Source: Bacteroidales bacterium (GTDB taxonomy: Bacteria > Bacteroidota > Bacteroidia > Bacteroidales > JAQXIO01). From it: a stretch of DNA of 64,000 nucleotides. Every line of letters starts with the position of its first letter. Within the stretch, counting starts at the first letter, position 1. Positions 57,801 through 64,000 of this stretch are shown one piece after another. The notes below the pieces were generated by a model. It worked only from the letters and a program-made list of their open reading frames with translations, was not told where the DNA came from and made no database searches. The position numbers and the translations under genes were made by a program. The stretch covers positions 1 through 64,000 of the forward strand of contig JAQXIO010000032.1 in the NCBI GenBank assembly GCA_029007825.1, written 5' to 3'.

Positions 57801-58027
57801 CCATTTTTTGCCAATATGCGCAACAGGGAAGAGGATTCGGGAAATGCAACGATCTTATACAACTCTTCGACAATTCGGTTTTTCATCTCTTCCGTAGCCT
57901 TATTTGTAAAGGTTACAGCTAAGATTTTCCGAAAATCCACATTTCCCGACAACAAAAGACGGAGGTAATAATTAGTCAGCAAATGAGTTTTGCCGGAACC
58001 GGCAGATGCACTGTAAATATTTAACAT
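54842..58027 (-). CDS. UvrD/RecB-type ATP-dependent helicase-nuclease (AddA-like)
   Basis: This 1061-residue superfamily 1 helicase starts with Walker A SASAGSGKT (6-14) and has motif Ia FTNKATEEMKNRI, DEFQDTSNLQW (motif II), GDVKQSIYRFRN (motif III) and TIHKAKGLGF with the late ALTRAK. The C-terminal PD-(D/E)xK nuclease domain is present: Asp1000, Asp1015 and Lys1017 in VVDYK, then Gln1029 and Tyr1033. It therefore belongs to the AddA/RecB group that processes double-strand breaks. A partner AddB is not encoded next to it: upstream is a SUI1 gene, 5 bases away, and downstream is psd. Confidence 0.88.
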   Translation of the reverse strand: MLNIYSASAGSGKTHLLTNYYLRLLLSGNVDFRKILAVTFTNKATEEMKNRIVEELYKIVAFPESSSLLRILAKNGKEASLRIQGKARFILQAILHDYSSFSVSTIDKFFQQVLRSFTREIGLNEGYTLELDTEKSLEIVIDRIYASLALKENNDLLKWLIAFSENKLEEGASWNIKRELSSLSKELFKETFRLYQNAIRKDIEDKEKLKAFGLELKKIKREFQKELLDIGKQATKIIENFGLTSGSFKGGVTRSPFRIFDYILNGYIPELKESFVRLHNNLSEWTAKNADSEIVRAVEAAYDAGLNDCVGALITLFETDFIYYNTADVIDQYFFKLALLGDISRHLSEYAQEKNLLFILDTTELLNKIVGQADAPFIYEKVGTRIDHYMIDEFQDTSNLQWQNFLPLLKESLSSHKSDLIVGDVKQSIYRFRNSDWRLLSEKVESDLNLFDIKKDNLEQNWRSKTNIVFFNNHLFGWLKEEVERSQDEKGSFENALFDVIKQAYADVNQKIPVTDGNNLGYVRLSFIENSKDSNWREEVYRRLPKDLEELQAQGAALRDIAILVRRKSEAAAVAQILLEYKRLHPESVYKYDIVSDEALKISSSKAVQLLLAAFRFIENPASDTVRFQFAIQLERLKQQKTGAADMDIDQLFHTIENKSALSGILNNTENTLYELSERLLVRFCDLFDENDKIFLQSFLDLVLDFASNNSQELSLFMEWWDKSGINKTISIPDTQEAVRVMTIHKAKGLGFKHVIIPFCDWKMDMDASKENILWCKPTVFPFNNFAFLPVKYSSKLVNTIFEKEYYEERKYVFIDSLNTLYVALTRAKEQMLIYTPVPKKSGDRFSSIANIFYGCFSCDLNEPVGEICYGEKYVNLNINDKKGENKEEKSPDLYYADKGKRLKLRLRQNPVFSKMEDKRGYGIFMHKVLSRIVTLEDIPSVVKALLESGDLNEQQAAKLSMVLNEKMTEPLVKSWFDSSLKVFSEQPVLSSLNGIKIPDRIMLDEKTNKIEVVDYKFGEVEEERYSKQIDSYCRLIDNMGFKNTKGYLWYVSLDKIVRIR

Positions 58028-58032
58028 ACGAC

Positions 58033-58383
58033 TTATATCATCCGGGCTTTTAAATAGCCTTCATTCCGGAGTATCTCCAAAATTCTTTCACGAAAATCTC
58101 CTTGAATAATAATCTCCCCGTTTTTCGCACTACCTCCTACCCCGCATTTAACTTTTAGCAGCCGGCATAAATCATCAAGATCTTCAGAAGAAATCTGAAA
58201 GCCTGTAACTAAAGAGACCTTCTTGCCACCTCTGTTTCGTTTATCCAATAATATTTTAATAAGTTGCTTTTCTTTTGGTTCAATTTTCTGAAATACCTCT
58301 TCTGTTATTTCATATTCATAATCAGGATTAGTCGAATAAACAATATTCAACCTTTCTTTCCAATCATTTTTCTTCATAAACAT
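58033..58383 (-). CDS. SUI1/eIF1-like translation factor (YciH family)
   Basis: This 116-residue protein has a C-terminal SUI1 domain (about 45-112) with KQLIKILLDKRNRGGKKVSLVTGF-like and CGVGGSAKNGEIIIQGD-like stretches. Bacterial YciH binds the 30S subunit and resembles eIF1, and can alter initiation fidelity. Met3 is an equally possible start. It precedes the AddA-like helicase by 5 bases on the minus strand. A -7 box TATTTTTG (minus strand, 58407-58400) is near the start. Confidence 0.9.
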   Translation of the reverse strand: MFMKKNDWKERLNIVYSTNPDYEYEITEEVFQKIEPKEKQLIKILLDKRNRGGKKVSLVTGFQISSEDLDDLCRLLKVKCGVGGSAKNGEIIIQGDFRERILEILRNEGYLKARMI

Positions 58384-58399
58384 CCTGTTTTTATACTTT

Positions 58400-58407
58400 C
58401 AAAAATA
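58400..58407 (-). promoter_or_regulatory. Putative -7 element of the SUI1/helicase unit
   Basis: On the minus strand it reads TATTTTTG, 16 bases before the start at 58383. A good -33 box is missing, so confidence is low. Confidence 0.38.
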
Positions 58408-58533
58408 GAGAATTAGCAAGTAGAAAACAAAAAAAGGAAACTAAAGATGTGAAAAAGCAATTTTGTCCCGGTTCAAATAAAATAAGCCTATACATTTTTA
58501 CGTTATACTTATTGATTGACGAAAGTAAGCAAA

Positions 58534-59145
58534 ATGAAAATCATCGCTATAGGAATGAATTATACGGCTCATAATAAGGAGTTAAACTTCAAGACTCCGC
58601 AAGAGCCAACACTTTTTATGAAAGCAGACTCATCGCTTCTCAAAAAGGGAACGCCTTTTTTTCTTCCTGATTTTTCTACAAATATTCAATACGAAGCTGA
58701 AGTCGTAGTAAAAATAAACCGTCTTGGCAAAAATATTTCTGAGAAATTTGCTCATAGATATTATGAAGAAGTTACCATCGGCATTGATTTCACTGCCCGC
58801 GATCTTCAGTCAAAACTCAGGGAGTCCGGATTACCTTGGGAAATTTCCAAATCTTTTGATAATTCAGCGGCTTTAGGGGATTTCATCTCTAAATCGGAAA
58901 TTAAAGATTTGAATAACCTGAATTTTCATCTGGACTTAAACGGGCAAACCGTCCAACAGGGAAACACTGGCAAAATGCTTTTTACAATCGATCAGATTAT
59001 TGCTTATGCGAGCCGCTTTTTCACTTTAAAAATAGGTGATCTTATTTATACGGGAACCCCTGCGGGAGTAGGTCCCGTTAAAATCGGAGACCATCTGGAA
59101 GGATTCCTGGAAAACAGTAAATTATTAGATTTAAACATAAAATAG
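58534..59145 (+). CDS. Fumarylacetoacetate hydrolase family protein
   Basis: I choose the ATG at 58534 (203 residues, MKIIAIGMNYTAHNKEL); a TTG at 58516 would add six residues. The FAH fold shows the metal-binding block IQYEAEVVVKI, then IGIDFTARDLQ and LIYTGTPAGVGPVKIGD. Family members hydrolyse or decarboxylate acylpyruvates and related 2-oxo acids in the cytoplasm; the substrate here is unknown. It lies 10 bases before porU on the same strand and is opposite to the SUI1 gene. Functional connection to the T9SS is not expected. Confidence 0.92.
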   Translation: MKIIAIGMNYTAHNKELNFKTPQEPTLFMKADSSLLKKGTPFFLPDFSTNIQYEAEVVVKINRLGKNISEKFAHRYYEEVTIGIDFTARDLQSKLRESGLPWEISKSFDNSAALGDFISKSEIKDLNNLNFHLDLNGQTVQQGNTGKMLFTIDQIIAYASRFFTLKIGDLIYTGTPAGVGPVKIGDHLEGFLENSKLLDLNIK

Positions 59146-59155
59146 ATTCAGCAGA

Positions 59156-62100
59156 ATGAGCTTCCGCATAAAATATACTCTACTTGCAATATTTTTATCC
59201 GTTGCTTCCTATTCTTTCTGTATTGACGCCAGTCAATATGCGAATAGCTCCGCTTTATCTACGGGCAACTGGTTTAAAATGCAAATTAAAGAATCCGGAA
59301 TATATAAGATAACATATGAAGAACTAAAATCTCTCGGAATCAATAACCCCGATAATGTAGGAATATACGGTTACGGAGGTTTTCTTTTACCGGAATCATT
59401 CAAAGAGCCTTATATCGACGATCTTCCCGAAATAGCCATCTGGAAAGAAAAAGGAAACGATGGCGTTTTCGGAGCCGGAGATTATATCCTTTTTTACGGA
59501 AAGGGACTTATCCGTTGGAAGTATAATACAAAAGAAGGTGTTTTTGAACACACGAACAATCACTATTCGCAATACGCTTACTATTTCCTGCATGAAAAAG
59601 AAAATGAAAAAAGCAAAGAGATAACGAGCCAAAATGAAAATATTGATTTGACGACCTGCCTGAAAGCAGAAAACTTTGATGATTATTATCTTCACGAAAA
59701 AGACCTTACATCGGTTTCTACTACAGGTCGTAACCTTTACGGCGAATTTTTCGGAACAACTACTTCCCAAAACTTCTCGGTCACTCTTAAAGGAATCGAT
59801 ACCGATTATAACGGAAAAGTCTCATTAAGTTTTATAGCGAAAGCCTCTGTAAAACCAACTGTTTCATTATCAATAAACAACAATGAAATCATAAAATCAG
59901 AAATTGGTATTTCTTCGGGAGAGTACCAGAACGCTGCCGGAATAAAAAAGATAGAAAATTGGGAAACCGAAAAAAAAGAGACAAATACCGTAAATATTAA
60001 GTACAGCAGAAGCGGGGACAAAAACGTGCATCTGGACTATTTCCGCATCCAATACAGGCGAAAGCTACAGCCCTATGCCGGATATACTTTTTTCCGCAAT
60101 ACCGATAATATTGGAAATGATGTCCTATACACAATCAACAATGTGCCCGGCAATGTAATGATTTGGGACATATCAGCCGGAGAAACTCCGGTTCAGTTGG
60201 AAACGAATACAATAAATGAAACACAAAAAACCGTTTCCGTCAAAGGAAATCAATCTTTACGTGAATTAGTACTGATCGATAAAACAAAGAATTTTTTATC
60301 TGCAACGAAAATTGAGAAAATAGCAAACCAGGATTTACACGCATTGCCTTTTTGCGATATGATTATTATAGCTCCTCCTGCGTTTGTATCTTATGCTCAA
60401 AAATTAGCAGACGAACATAATATTCGTGACGGTTTGACTTGTATTGTGGTTACACCGGAAACAATCTATAATGAATTTTCATCCGGAACCCCTGATGCAA
60501 CGGCTTACCGCCGTTTTATAAAAATGTTTTACGATCGGGCCAATGCATCTGTTGATAATTTTGCCTTCGTTCCGAAACATTTATTACTATACGGAGACGG
60601 ATCATATGATAATCGCTTCATATCGAATGAATGGAAAAACATATCCAGTTCCAACTTTCTTCTGACATTTCAATCTGAAGAATCATTAAACGAAATTATC
60701 TCGTTCGTCTCGGATGACTATTTCGGATTCTTAGATGACAATGAAGGAACAGCCCTAACGGAAGACCTGCTCGATATCGGCATCGGCCGTTTTCCTGTCC
60801 GGACAGATGCAGAAGCAAAAGCAGCATTAGAGAAAACCATTACTTATATGGATAATAAAACACTCGGAGAATGGAAAAATAATCTGGTATGGGTTGCCGA
60901 CGACGGGAATAGTTCTGATGGGTTCAACTATTATCATATGAGTAATTCTGAAATCCTTGCAACCTATACAGAAAAGAATCATCCGGAGTTTATTAATAAT
61001 AAAATTAATTTCGATGCTTTTAAAAAAGAGACTATAGGGGGAAAAGCTGCATATCCCGGAGCACGCGACAAACTTTACAAATTATTTAAAGACGGAGTTC
61101 TTCTATTTAATTATACCGGACATGGAGGAACTACTGCTCTTGCGGACGAAGGTATAGTTACCATGTCCGATATTGCAAAAAACATGAATCAACCCCAATG
61201 GCCTCTCTGGATTACTGCTGCCTGTGATTTTTGTAGGTTTGATGATGTTGCAACCTCTGCAGGCGAAGAAGTGTTTTTACACCCTACTGGTGCCGGAATT
61301 GCCTTATATACGACAACCCGAGTTGTAAACGGAGCCCAAAACTTCAATCTTAACGAACAACTCATCCATAATATTTTTATGAGAAAAGGCGGCAAACGGC
61401 TTACTCTTGGAGAAATAATGAAAAACACAAAAAGAAGCTTAGGAAAAGATTACAATAAACTGAACTTCCTGCTGATCGGTGACCCGGCTTTGAAATTAGT
61501 TTATCCCGAATACCATGTAAAAATAACCCAAATTAACGGAATCAACGTAGACGAAGGAAGCACTATCAGTTTAAAAGCTCTTGAGACCATATCCATAGCA
61601 GGAGAAATTCTCGATACGGAAGGAAAACTCGATCCTACATTTACGGGTGATTTTTATACAAAAATATTCGACAGTCAGCAAACCATAACCTGTTTGAACA
61701 ATAATAAAAAGAATAATGCCTTTACTTACTCCGATTATTCGAATGTTTTATTTACCAATAAAGATTCTGTAAAAAACGGAAAATTTCAATTCACCTTCAT
61801 TGTTCCTAAAGATATATCCTATTCGAATCAATCCGGAAAAATGAACTTTTATGCCAGCAAGGACGATGGAACACAAATAAAAGAAGCCCAAGGGGCCTTC
61901 CTTGATTTCATTGTTGGCGGAACGGTCGATGATATGGAAGACGACGGAACAGGTCCGGAAATCAAACAAATATATTTAAATGATTCATCGTTCGTATCAG
62001 GAGCGACTGTAAACGAATCCCCTCTTTTATTTTCACGGATCAGCGATAAAAATGGAATCAATATCAGTGGCAGCGGTATAGGTCATGATATAATCGTCCG

Positions 62101-62611
62101 GATCGACAATGACCCAAATCTTACCTATAGTGTAAACGATTATTTCAAATTCCTTCCCGGCTCTTATCAGGAAGGATATATTTCATACTCTATTCCTGAA
62201 CTTACAGACGGTCAACACACACTGGAATTAACTGTTTGGAATTTATACAATAATGTATCCATTGAAAGTATCGATTTCAATGTAGAGAAAGGGCTGGACC
62301 CGGAGATCCTCGATTTTACCTTAGGGCGGAATCCTGTTAAAGAAAATGCAATTTTTAACATCCGTCACAATCGGCCAGAGACTAATATAGAAATAGGAAT
62401 TTATGTTTATAATCTTTCCGGAGCCCTTGTATGGGAACATCATGAACAAGGGGAATCATCGGCATTACAGGACTATACTATCAACTGGAATCTGATAACG
62501 AATAGCGGAGGAAGACTTAAACCTGGAATTTATTTAACGAAAGCGACATTAAATACCAACGGATCGAAAACCTCTTCAAAAACAAAAAAAATGGTTGTCT
62601 TAGCACAATAA
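59156..62611 (+). CDS. porU: Type IX secretion system sortase PorU
   Basis: PorU cleaves the C-terminal signal of T9SS cargo proteins and links them to anionic lipopolysaccharide on the cell surface. This 1151-residue protein has a signal peptide (about 1-22), a beta-rich N-terminal region, and a gingipain-like C25 domain (about 395-790). The catalytic pair is His656 in NYTGHGG and Cys690 in TAACDFCRF; the Cys position equals that known from Porphyromonas gingivalis. The C-terminal region ends in a domain like the T9SS sorting signal (PVKENAIFNI then LYVYNLSG-like and GIYLTKATLNT), which PorU retains. It is followed by porV after 35 bases. Confidence 0.96.
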   Translation: MSFRIKYTLLAIFLSVASYSFCIDASQYANSSALSTGNWFKMQIKESGIYKITYEELKSLGINNPDNVGIYGYGGFLLPESFKEPYIDDLPEIAIWKEKGNDGVFGAGDYILFYGKGLIRWKYNTKEGVFEHTNNHYSQYAYYFLHEKENEKSKEITSQNENIDLTTCLKAENFDDYYLHEKDLTSVSTTGRNLYGEFFGTTTSQNFSVTLKGIDTDYNGKVSLSFIAKASVKPTVSLSINNNEIIKSEIGISSGEYQNAAGIKKIENWETEKKETNTVNIKYSRSGDKNVHLDYFRIQYRRKLQPYAGYTFFRNTDNIGNDVLYTINNVPGNVMIWDISAGETPVQLETNTINETQKTVSVKGNQSLRELVLIDKTKNFLSATKIEKIANQDLHALPFCDMIIIAPPAFVSYAQKLADEHNIRDGLTCIVVTPETIYNEFSSGTPDATAYRRFIKMFYDRANASVDNFAFVPKHLLLYGDGSYDNRFISNEWKNISSSNFLLTFQSEESLNEIISFVSDDYFGFLDDNEGTALTEDLLDIGIGRFPVRTDAEAKAALEKTITYMDNKTLGEWKNNLVWVADDGNSSDGFNYYHMSNSEILATYTEKNHPEFINNKINFDAFKKETIGGKAAYPGARDKLYKLFKDGVLLFNYTGHGGTTALADEGIVTMSDIAKNMNQPQWPLWITAACDFCRFDDVATSAGEEVFLHPTGAGIALYTTTRVVNGAQNFNLNEQLIHNIFMRKGGKRLTLGEIMKNTKRSLGKDYNKLNFLLIGDPALKLVYPEYHVKITQINGINVDEGSTISLKALETISIAGEILDTEGKLDPTFTGDFYTKIFDSQQTITCLNNNKKNNAFTYSDYSNVLFTNKDSVKNGKFQFTFIVPKDISYSNQSGKMNFYASKDDGTQIKEAQGAFLDFIVGGTVDDMEDDGTGPEIKQIYLNDSSFVSGATVNESPLLFSRISDKNGINISGSGIGHDIIVRIDNDPNLTYSVNDYFKFLPGSYQEGYISYSIPELTDGQHTLELTVWNLYNNVSIESIDFNVEKGLDPEILDFTLGRNPVKENAIFNIRHNRPETNIEIGIYVYNLSGALVWEHHEQGESSALQDYTINWNLITNSGGRLKPGIYLTKATLNTNGSKTSSKTKKMVVLAQ

Positions 62612-62646
62612 GAAAGGATAGATTCTGTTTATTGTAAAACACGGAT

Positions 62647-63855
62647 ATGAAAATAAAAAGAGTAATGGAGAAACATTCCAATCAGATCAGCCGGACACTG
62701 GCAATATTATTCACTTTGTTATTTTGTCTGCATCTTGAGGCGAAAACCGATAAAGATATGGAGATGTTTAACCCTATTAGTACACAAGTCCCATCACTTA
62801 CGATTGCTCCTGATGCCAGAGGGGGAGGTATGGGTGACGTAGGTGCAGCGACCACCCCCGATGTCAATTCGCAATACTGGAATCCTGCTAAATATGCTTT
62901 TGCTTACAGTAAAGGAGGCTTTTCAGTCTCTTATACTCCTTGGTTGCGCAAATTGGTAAACGATATAAATCTGGTTTATGCCGCAGGATATTTTAAACCA
63001 GGTAGTTCCGATCTTCAGGCAATCGGTGCATCGTTGCGTTACTTCTCAATGGGAGAAATACAACAAACCGACGATGGTGGAGCTTACCTGAATACGGTAA
63101 GCCCCTATGAAATGGCCTTCGATTTAAGTTATTCTAGAAAATTAGGCGAACGATTTTCCGGTGCCGTAGCCATTCGTTATATCCGTTCGGATATGGGTTC
63201 GGGAGATGACGCCCGCACTCCCGGAAACGCTTTTGCTGCAGACATAGCAGGATATTATACCGATTATGTCGTAATCGGAAGCAGTGAATGTCAGGTAGGC
63301 TTTGGTTTCAATATCTCAAATATAGGGACCAAAATTTCCTTTGACGGAGGAAATACGAGTGGTTTTATCCCCACCAATCTTCGTTTAGGTGGTTCTCTCT
63401 ATTTTCCGTTCGATGATTATAATATGATGTCTATAAATCTGGATCTGAATAAATATTTGGTTCCGACTCCACCTGTTAAGGGTGTAGACGAATCGGATGC
63501 CGATTATCAGGAAAAACTTGAAAAATACAATAATACATCTTCGATTGCAAGTATTTTCAAATCTTTCGGCGATGCACCAGGAGGATTCAAAGAAGAGTTA
63601 CAGGAAATTATGGTTTCCGTCGGAGCTGAATACAGTTACAACGATCAGTTTTTTGTACGTGGCGGTTACTATCATGAAAGCCAGAATAAGGGAAACCGGA
63701 AATATTTTACAGTAGGTGCAGGATTTAAAATGAGCATTTTCCAACTGGATGCTGCCTACCTGATTTCTACCGTACAATCAAACCCATTAGACCAGACTCT
63801 TCGTTTCTCCTTAAGTTTCGACATGGATGGAATAAAAGATTTATTTAAACGATAA
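62647..63855 (+). CDS. porV: Type IX secretion system shuttle protein PorV
   Basis: PorV (LptO) is a 14-stranded outer-membrane barrel that carries T9SS cargo from the translocon to the PorU sortase. This 402-residue protein has a signal segment (about 12-32, [16 protein letters not shown]), the family start [16 protein letters not shown] and ANTPD-like [15 protein letters not shown], and ends with alternating strands closing on the LRFSLSFDM strand. A second ATG at codon 8 (62668) is an alternative start. It lies between porU and ispF, with 2 bases to the next start. Confidence 0.95.
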   Translation: MKIKRVMEKHSNQISRTLAILFTLLFCLHLEAKTDKDMEMFNPISTQVPSLTIAPDARGGGMGDVGAATTPDVNSQYWNPAKYAFAYSKGGFSVSYTPWLRKLVNDINLVYAAGYFKPGSSDLQAIGASLRYFSMGEIQQTDDGGAYLNTVSPYEMAFDLSYSRKLGERFSGAVAIRYIRSDMGSGDDARTPGNAFAADIAGYYTDYVVIGSSECQVGFGFNISNIGTKISFDGGNTSGFIPTNLRLGGSLYFPFDDYNMMSINLDLNKYLVPTPPVKGVDESDADYQEKLEKYNNTSSIASIFKSFGDAPGGFKEELQEIMVSVGAEYSYNDQFFVRGGYYHESQNKGNRKYFTVGAGFKMSIFQLDAAYLISTVQSNPLDQTLRFSLSFDMDGIKDLFKR

Positions 63856-63857
63856 AA

Positions 63858-64000
63858 ATGAAAATACGGACAGGTTTCGGATTTGATGTCCACCGTTTAG
63901 TAAAAGATCGGGAACTCTGGTTAGGCGGAATTAAAATAGATCATACCAAAGGGCTTTTAGGACATTCGGATGCCGACGTGCTCATTCATGCTATTTGCGA
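63858..64000 (+). CDS. ispF: 2-C-methyl-D-erythritol 2,4-cyclodiphosphate synthase, N-terminal part
   Basis: Only the first 47 codons are in the window. The start [14 protein letters not shown] has the metal-binding Asp10 and His12, and [11 protein letters not shown] is the next signature of IspF. The enzyme makes the cyclic diphosphate in the non-mevalonate isoprenoid pathway. It begins 2 bases after porV, so the FAH-porU-porV-ispF genes appear to form a single transcription unit. Confidence 0.93.
   Translation, partial: MKIRTGFGFDVHRLVKDRELWLGGIKIDHTKGLLGHSDADVLIHAIC

Overview
The window is AT-rich and densely coded, and it looks like a chromosomal segment of an anaerobic member of the Bacteroidales (phylum Bacteroidota). 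Several signs agree. Promoters follow the Bacteroidota pattern TTTG-N19-TAnnTTTG. Shine-Dalgarno sequences are weak. There are lineage-typical genes (DUF3109, DUF4834, a CvpA-SUF operon, RecB-type helicase next to a SUI1 protein), a gut-type glycosidase trio, and the type IX secretion genes porU and porV. The PorU/PorV pair argues against Bacteroides in the strict sense, which mostly lacks this system. It fits Parabacteroides-, Barnesiella-, Coprobacter- or Odoribacter-like relatives. I cannot name the genus.

Layout. 1-530: end of a GNAT-type lipid N-acyltransferase. 873-3244: DUF3109 protein and phosphoglycerate mutase. 3333-6871: minus-strand operon GH2-like glycosidase, SGNH hydrolase, GH29 fucosidase. 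6979-9116: recO, tRNA-Arg, EFR1 flavodoxin/ferredoxin and an ArsC/Spx-like protein. 9330-16259: nucleotide-sugar operon (rfbA, rfbC, rfbB, gmd, fcl) ending in an oxidoreductase/isomerase pair. 16391-20034: etfB, etfA and an acyl-CoA dehydrogenase. 20356-20712: tRNA-Glu and rpsT. 20873-26085: gyrB, a C26/M19 fusion peptidase, a glutaminyl cyclase-like lipoprotein and sufE. 26075-36748: rnhB, then a long minus-strand unit rimP-nusA-infB-cvpA-sufB-sufC-sufD-sufS. 37020-41939: aminotransferase, ribBA, LptF/G permease, START-like protein. 42144-46067: tRNA-Met, outer-membrane protein, fatty acyl-CoA ligase and DUF4380 protein. 46218-51509: dGTPase, rsgA, frr, pyrH, birA, YjbR, YraN. 51579-53118: small ribbon-helix-helix protein, tadA, lipid kinase. 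53126-58383: DUF4834, pssA, psd, RecB-like helicase-nuclease, SUI1. 58534-64000: FAH-family hydrolase, porU, porV and the start of ispF.

How the genes work together. Most of the window is core metabolism and information processing. Fe-S assembly is represented by sufBCDS on one strand and sufE about 1 kb away on the other. Phosphatidylethanolamine synthesis is represented by psd and pssA, ribosome maturation, release and recycling by rimP, rsgA and frr, and surface polysaccharide precursors by dTDP-hexose and GDP-fucose genes. PorU and PorV form the sortase/shuttle pair that attaches T9SS cargo to the cell surface.

I found no phage, insertion sequence, CRISPR array or defence island, and no clearly undescribed system. 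The best candidates for follow-up are the C26-M19 fusion peptidase in an operon with a glutaminyl cyclase and sufE, the ribbon-helix-helix/tadA/lipid-kinase operon with a very short leader, the oxidoreductase/isomerase pair behind the GDP-fucose genes, and the homopolymeric G/C tracts inside sufS and the SGNH hydrolase gene.
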